Source: an uncultured Prevotellaceae bacterium (GTDB lineage: Bacteria > Bacteroidota > Bacteroidia > Bacteroidales > Bacteroidaceae). Taken from it: a stretch of 64,000 bases of DNA. The notes under the pieces were generated by a model. That model saw only the letters and a program-made list of their open reading frames with translations. It searched no databases and was not told where the DNA came from. The stretch is from the NCBI GenBank assembly GCA_946415365.1, contig CAMKSE010000010.1:1-64000 (forward strand), written 5' to 3'. The position numbers and the translations under genes were made by a program. The number at the start of each line of letters is the position of its first letter. Positions within the stretch are counted from its first letter, which is position 1. Of the stretch, positions 59,146 to 64,000 are shown piece after piece.

Positions 59146-60015
59146 GTGAAAAAATTTATGATGAATAAGACTTTTGATAAATTCTTTTGGTGGTCGTTTG
59201 CCGGTTTCATTTTGTTGGTGGCTTTGGTTTGTCTGCTGCCTTCAATATTGACAGAAAAAGGTGAACCCGATTTTTCAGACAAAGGTCAGATTGGTGATAC
59301 CATTGGTGGCATAATGGGGCCATTTGTGGCTATCATAGCTGCATGGCTTACATTTATAGCTTTTTGGGTTCAGTTTAAAGCCAATAATCAGCAAAGGCAT
59401 GACATCGCGATTGAGAGATTTGAAAGCAAGCTCTTTGAGATGATGCATATTCAACAGGAGATCACTACAGGACTTCTGATAGAACAGATTGGTAGTGATG
59501 TAAAGCCTCAGAGAGGACGTGATGTGTTTCAATTTGTCTATGAGACAGGCCAAGATATGATTCGGATAGGTAATGAGAAAAGAAAATGTACCCTTAAGGA
59601 GGCCTTGAGTATAGATGATAGTGTGAAGATGTCTGTTTCGAGCATGAAGAATATGTGGTTCCTCGATCATTATTTCCGTCATCTCTATAGGATTTTCAAG
59701 TTTATTGATGAATCGGATGATAGAATCATCGATAAAGTGAAGAAATATGAATATACAAGTATTGTCAGAGCAACTTTGTCTCAGTACGAACTGGTAATGC
59801 TTTTCTATAATGGATTCTATCATAAGAAGTTCAAGACGCTTGCAGAGAAATATGCTCTTATGAATAACCTTCGAATAGGACTACTTGCTTCAGATGAAGA
59901 CATTAATTTGTATGGCAGAAAGATTAGTGAGCAATATTCATTTGAGGATGACCGAGGAAAAAACATGAATTTGGAGTACAAGAAATCTGCATTTGTATAT
60001 AGCGCCATATCATAG
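59146..60015 (+). CDS. Putative phage abortive-infection membrane protein (putAbiC-like)
   Basis: A 289-residue protein with two N-terminal membrane segments (WWSFAGFILLVALVCLLPSI and PFVAIIAAWLTFIAFWVQF) joined by GEPDFSDKGQIGDTIGGIMG, the characteristic start of putative phage abortive-infection proteins. A cytoplasmic helical domain follows, with FESKLFEMMHIQQEI and YFRHLYRIFKFID. It is expected to sense infection and harm the cell. The annotated start is GTG 59146; ATG 59158 is possible. Confidence 0.87.
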   Translation: MKKFMMNKTFDKFFWWSFAGFILLVALVCLLPSILTEKGEPDFSDKGQIGDTIGGIMGPFVAIIAAWLTFIAFWVQFKANNQQRHDIAIERFESKLFEMMHIQQEITTGLLIEQIGSDVKPQRGRDVFQFVYETGQDMIRIGNEKRKCTLKEALSIDDSVKMSVSSMKNMWFLDHYFRHLYRIFKFIDESDDRIIDKVKKYEYTSIVRATLSQYELVMLFYNGFYHKKFKTLAEKYALMNNLRIGLLASDEDINLYGRKISEQYSFEDDRGKNMNLEYKKSAFVYSAIS

Positions 60016-60140
60016 GAAAGCGGCGAAATGATAGATAAACGAGCAAGATGCAGAGGATTTGACTCTCTCACTGGTCATGAAAGGTCGTCTCGTACTAAAT
60101 GGTATTTGCATCTATATTGTTGTTATTGATGAAGGGTGAC

Positions 60141-60341
60141 ATGGCAATGAGTAGAGAAGAATTGATAGAGATGCGAAAGCAGATGTCCGCTCAGATGGGG
60201 CAGAAACTACATGAATCGTGGTCATCGGAAGAGGATAGCCTGTTCTATTACCCTCCGTCTGAGGATCGAATCGTGCTGTCGCATGCTTCGTTTCGGGTGA
60301 TGAGCCAGAATTTAAAGGGGAAAATCAGACAGGAGAAGTAA
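60141..60341 (+). CDS. Small hypothetical protein (66 aa)
   Basis: The frame is open from 60099; ATG 60141 is preferred because AGGGTGAC stands before it. MAMSREELIEMRKQMSAQMG is a charged helix, followed by EEDSLFYYPPSEDRIVLSH. The family is not recognised. A second short frame (60372-60470) follows. Confidence 0.4.
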   Translation: MAMSREELIEMRKQMSAQMGQKLHESWSSEEDSLFYYPPSEDRIVLSHASFRVMSQNLKGKIRQEK

Positions 60342-60371
60342 TTGCTTCTGCTTCGACAATAGCTGGACGAT

Positions 60372-60470
60372 ATGGACTTCCACTACAATAAGGTGAAGTG
60401 CAGGAAGATAGAAGGGATGCTGCCGAAGCTGATGAAGATGGTGGAGGGGGAGATGAGGAGTATGAGATAG
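60372..60470 (+). CDS. Very small ORF (32 aa)
   Basis: MDFHYNKVKCRKIEGMLPKL is a basic helical frame that ends before the TrlF-like gene. It may be a tiny gene or the end of a broken one; nothing else is seen in 60342-60518. Confidence 0.25.
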   Translation: MDFHYNKVKCRKIEGMLPKLMKMVEGEMRSMR

Positions 60471-60518
60471 GGGTAGAAATGAATTACGGTGAAATGTTGA
60501 TACGATAAACTAACATTT

Positions 60519-63146
60519 ATGGAAATGGAAACAACAAATATATTTGGTAGCGGAATGATCTGGCTGAGGGCTGACTTCCATCTTCATACAAGAGTCGACA
60601 AGGAGTTTACCTATACTGATATAGAATCAGAATTTATAGGCAAGTACGTTGATAGGCTAGTAGATGAAGGTATTGGCATTGGTGTGATAACGAATCACAA
60701 TAAGTTTGACCGTGACGAATATAAAAGTCTTCGTAAGGCAGCACAGAAACGTGGCGTGTGGTTATTACCGGGTGCAGAGCTGTCTGTGAATGATGGTGCG
60801 AATGGCATACATACGCTCATTGTTTTTGATAAAGATAGTTGGATAGGAGGCAATGATGACTATATCAACCAGTTTCTGACTTCGGTATTTGAAGGTGTCG
60901 CAAATAGAGAAAATGAGAATACGCCTTGTAAATATGGATTGATGGAAGTCCTGAAGAGGCTTAACGAACATCGGATTCAAGGACGGGATTCGTTTGTAAT
61001 ATTGGCGCATGTTGACCAAGACAAGGGATTCTTTGAGGAATTAGATGGTGGCAGAATTATCAATATTGGTAAGGAGGAACTATTTAGGAAGTCAGTACTC
61101 GGATTCCAGAAGGTAACCAAGTATGATACCATCAATAACTGCAAGTCTTGGATTGGCGGGTGGTTGCCTGCATTAGTGCAAGGCTCTGACTGCAAATCAA
61201 TTGCAGGTGTAGGTAAGGCTCATGTTATAGATGGAAAAGAGACTAAGGTTTATGTAAAGATAGGCGATTTCAACTTTGATGCGTTGAAGTATGCCTTGAT
61301 GGACAGTCTGCATCGAATTAGTGATGAGATTCCAGCCCAGAATAAGGCATATGTCAAATCCATTAGCTTCAGTGGCGGTAAATTGGACGGAAAAGAAATC
61401 TGTTTTTCGCCAGATCTTAATAACTTTATTGGTATCAGAGGTAGCGGAAAGTCGGCTATTATTGAAATCCTAAGAGACGCGCTTGGCATAGAGCTGAATG
61501 ATGCAGCAGCTGATAAATCCTACAAGAATGACCTGGTGAGTTATATTCTTGGAAGTGGTGGTAAGGTGACAGTCAACCTGCGTGGGAATGATGGTAAGAA
61601 TTACAGACTGGAACGCATATTGGGACAGTCTGCTTCTATATACGATGAGAGTAATAATAGATTAGATTGTTCGATTTCGGCTATATTCAATTTACCTGTC
61701 TATTTCGGACAAAAAGACTTGTCGAATAAGAAAGAGGCTTTTGAGACAGAATTGCTGCAAAGGCTGGTTGGTTCTCACATTGAAGGTCACAAGGCGATTA
61801 TCAATGAGAAGGAACAGACAGTAAGGAACTGTGTGTTGGAATTACAGAAGATAAAAGACATTGCCATTCAAAAGGATGAACTTGAAAAGACGATTAAAGA
61901 TACAGAACAAAAACTGAAAATCTTTAAAGACAATGGCGTAGAGGATAAGCTGAAGGTGCAGGCGCAGTTTGAAAAGGACAAGAAAGAACTTCAAACACGA
62001 ATTAGTTCCATCAAGCTATTCCGAGATGAATTGTTGAGTATTGCGAATTCGTCGGATGAATACTGGCAGCCATTGGCCGGGTCTGACGAGAACAAGGCGC
62101 ATTTTGAAAAGGTGAACAATAAACTTGAAGAGATAAGTACCGTTACTGGAGAAATAAAGGCACTTGTTACAAAACTAACAAATGCTATTACCGACCTTGG
62201 AAAGATAGCTGTGGAGTTAAGGGAAAAAGAAAACTCAATGGCAGAGGAGTTCGCCAGAATTAAGAGAGAGCTAAACTCTGAAACCATTAACCCTGATACG
62301 TTCTTGACTCTTAGCAAAATACTAACAGATGCGAAGCAGAAACTAACTGAAATAGGGAAGCAGGAGGAATTGAAGAAAAAACTGAATGCCAATCTCAATA
62401 AGGCCCTTGATGAATTGAACGAAGCTTGGCGACAGGAGTATCTTGCATTAGAAAAGGAGGTGGCAAAGGTAAACGCTGCTAATGGCAATCTGACCATCGA
62501 TGTCGAATTTAAGGGAAGGCGAACAGCTTTCGTTAACCATCTTAAGGGATTCTTAAAGGGTACAGGTCTAAGAGATGCAACCTATCAGACAATTGAGTCG
62601 AAATATAAGGACTATATAGAAATCGTACGAGACTGGAAGAAGTTTAAGAACAGCATTAGTGATAGTGTTATCGGCGAAGTAAGTAGGAGACTGAAAGAGA
62701 ACTTGGCTGACTTACTGACTTACAAAGTTGAGAACAAAGTAACCATCAAGTATAAGGGAAAGGCCTTGACCCGGCATTCTTTAGGACAACGGGCTTCTGC
62801 TTTGATATTGTTCCTTTTGGCACAGAAAGATACGAATGTACTGATTATTGACCAGCCAGAGGATGATCTTGACAACCAAACCATCTATGAGGAGGTGATT
62901 ACAGAGATTGTCAACCTGAAGAGCCAGATGCAGTTTATCTTTGCTACCCATAATGCCAACATACCTGTGCTAGGCGAGAGTGAAAAGGTCGTGGCTTGTG
63001 ACTTTGAAGATGGTACAAACATAGCGCTGAAAGACGGTTCGATTGATACTCCGGACATTCAGAAGGCTATTGTGAGCATCATGGAAGGTGGAGAGATAGC
63101 CTTTAACAAGAGACGGGAAATATATAACATCTGGAGGCTGAGCTGA
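60519..63146 (+). CDS. TrlF-type PHP-domain / SMC-like ATPase
   Basis: An 875-residue protein. Residues 16-110 are a PHP phosphoesterase domain (LRADFHLHT, ITNHNKFD, LLPGAELSV, and later ILAHVDQDKG), which binds metals. From about 285 an ABC/SMC-type ATPase follows: Walker A IRGSGKSA near 305-312, coiled coil over about 400-720, signature and Walker B LIIDQPEDDLDN near 772-783 and FATHNANIPVLG near 809-820. TrlF-family ATPases are found in defence islands and combine a hydrolase with a DNA-sensing-type motor. The start ATG 60519 is followed by MEMETT; either Met could be used. It precedes another ATPase gene by 23 bases. Confidence 0.9.
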   Translation: MEMETTNIFGSGMIWLRADFHLHTRVDKEFTYTDIESEFIGKYVDRLVDEGIGIGVITNHNKFDRDEYKSLRKAAQKRGVWLLPGAELSVNDGANGIHTLIVFDKDSWIGGNDDYINQFLTSVFEGVANRENENTPCKYGLMEVLKRLNEHRIQGRDSFVILAHVDQDKGFFEELDGGRIINIGKEELFRKSVLGFQKVTKYDTINNCKSWIGGWLPALVQGSDCKSIAGVGKAHVIDGKETKVYVKIGDFNFDALKYALMDSLHRISDEIPAQNKAYVKSISFSGGKLDGKEICFSPDLNNFIGIRGSGKSAIIEILRDALGIELNDAAADKSYKNDLVSYILGSGGKVTVNLRGNDGKNYRLERILGQSASIYDESNNRLDCSISAIFNLPVYFGQKDLSNKKEAFETELLQRLVGSHIEGHKAIINEKEQTVRNCVLELQKIKDIAIQKDELEKTIKDTEQKLKIFKDNGVEDKLKVQAQFEKDKKELQTRISSIKLFRDELLSIANSSDEYWQPLAGSDENKAHFEKVNNKLEEISTVTGEIKALVTKLTNAITDLGKIAVELREKENSMAEEFARIKRELNSETINPDTFLTLSKILTDAKQKLTEIGKQEELKKKLNANLNKALDELNEAWRQEYLALEKEVAKVNAANGNLTIDVEFKGRRTAFVNHLKGFLKGTGLRDATYQTIESKYKDYIEIVRDWKKFKNSISDSVIGEVSRRLKENLADLLTYKVENKVTIKYKGKALTRHSLGQRASALILFLLAQKDTNVLIIDQPEDDLDNQTIYEEVITEIVNLKSQMQFIFATHNANIPVLGESEKVVACDFEDGTNIALKDGSIDTPDIQKAIVSIMEGGEIAFNKRREIYNIWRLS

Positions 63147-63169
63147 GCTTATAGAGAAGAGAAGAAGAT

Positions 63170-64000
63170 ATGAAATTCAGATTTGAAATTCAAAGGAAGC
63201 CTACTGGTATGAGAGCTGATAGGGGATATAGTACTGATCCTCCATCAGAATACCCTTCGTTTGTATTGTGTTTTAACTATAATTGGTCGGACGATATTTA
63301 CTATACTTCCTTTGGACTTCATTTCTGGGAGTCAGAGAATTCTAAGCCGATAGTACTGGGAGAGCTTAGGCTAATGAAAAGAGGGGTAGAGAACACCTTT
63401 GACAGTATAAAAGGAAACGTGTTTACTGAATTTGATGATTCATTCTGCTCTGCAGGCGTCAATATCGACTATTATAAGAATTTGGCTAACACTTTTGATA
63501 ATGAGACATGCAAGGCCTTACTAAATGCACTAAGAGACTGCTCGATAAATGTTGATATTCAGGAGCAGTTTAGGGAAGATCCCATATATAAAAAATCAAT
63601 AACCAGAGAACTTGATGCGGAGCGCGCCATCAGGATTGCTCGATTTATTTTGGAAGGAACCTCAGTAGATAATGCTTTTTCATTTGAATTCGTGTATCAT
63701 GCTCCCTATGCGATGAAGATAGATCTTCCTTTCATTATGAAATGGAAGCATATCGCACAACCTTATGAGCGTTGGGCAGGCGTGATAGGGCCTAATGGTT
63801 CTGGCAAAACAGAGATGATGATTGCATTTGTTAAAGCTCTGTTAAATGATAATTATGACCCCGAGAAATCACGTGGGTATTTTGTAAGGAAGCCTGTCTT
63901 TAGCTCGACCATCGCACTATGTACAACCCCTTTTGATGGATATCAAGATATTCATTGTGATGAAAGTTCGATAAACAAGTATAAGTGCAGGAGCCTGGAA
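63170..64000 (+). CDS. AAA/ABC-type ATPase, partial (runs off the window)
   Basis: The first 277 codons are open to the window end. The start ATG 63170 (MKFRFEIQRKPTGMRADRGY) follows GAGAAGAGAAG. A Walker A motif VIGPNGSGKTEM lies at about 204-215, late for the family, so about 200 residues of unknown fold precede the nucleotide-binding core. It is probably translated with the TrlF-type gene and would be its partner. The rest of the ATPase is not visible. Confidence 0.8.
   Translation, partial: MKFRFEIQRKPTGMRADRGYSTDPPSEYPSFVLCFNYNWSDDIYYTSFGLHFWESENSKPIVLGELRLMKRGVENTFDSIKGNVFTEFDDSFCSAGVNIDYYKNLANTFDNETCKALLNALRDCSINVDIQEQFREDPIYKKSITRELDAERAIRIARFILEGTSVDNAFSFEFVYHAPYAMKIDLPFIMKWKHIAQPYERWAGVIGPNGSGKTEMMIAFVKALLNDNYDPEKSRGYFVRKPVFSSTIALCTTPFDGYQDIHCDESSINKYKCRSLE

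Noticed and set aside
1..64000. tRNA, rRNA, insertion sequences or a REP-type transposase
   Set aside because: No cloverleaf, rRNA segment, DDE or HUH transposase was seen in either strand, so any enzyme that moves the hairpin mosaic must be encoded elsewhere.

Overview
The window looks like chromosomal DNA of a Bacteroidota, most likely a Prevotella-like member of the Bacteroidales. Promoters carry the phylum's -33 TTTG / -7 TAnnTTTG signature (for example ahead of rpsO). The queA-folK, rpsO and typA genes, two NusG/UpxY-type antiterminators, HU-like proteins with a small membrane protein and an amidase, and a DUF3791 gene all fit. The genus is an inference; there is no rRNA or tRNA in the window.

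Layout. 0-5 kb: housekeeping genes (queA end, folK, rpsO, typA). 5-25 kb: an accessory zone with a long NusG-like protein, two HU-like genes, a two-gene NACHT system, an antitoxin/PIN pair, a HigBA-SecB-like toxin-antitoxin-chaperone module, an UpxY protein, a four-gene ABC-three-component (ABC-3C) conflict system and several gene wrecks. This zone and the housekeeping genes are studded with a mosaic repeat built of short hairpins whose stems change in a compensated way from copy to copy. Separately, 22-bp-period palindrome arrays start exactly at the stop codons of the NACHT gene and the ABC-3C ATPase gene, with a decayed third array near 14.9 kb.

25-56 kb: a surface polysaccharide locus. 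It opens with GDP-mannose/GDP-fucose genes (gmd, fcl, manA, manC), then a choline-kinase-like / LicC-like / IspD-like / LicD block, Wzx flippase, a cytidylyltransferase-oxidoreductase fusion, an SDR, a CDP-glycerol-glycerophosphotransferase-like enzyme, Wzy polymerase, a GT11 fucosyltransferase, two paralogous ATP-grasp enzymes around a BCCT transporter and an outer-membrane barrel, and several glycosyltransferases including a GT26 (TagA/WecG type). Read together these predict a fucose-containing, polyol-phosphate (teichoic-acid-like) polymer that may carry phosphocholine. Remnants of ugd, an ispD-like gene and licD at module borders show repeated cassette exchange. Two copies of an apparently conserved structured RNA sit before gmd and before the next block at 30.2 kb.

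56-64 kb: a defence-like island with a DUF2971 protein, a lipase-3-like hydrolase, a putAbiC-like membrane protein, a TrlF-type PHP/ATPase and a truncated second ATPase running off the end. The hairpin mosaic is absent from 25.4 kb onward, which marks the polysaccharide and defence regions as of different origin or age from the left part.
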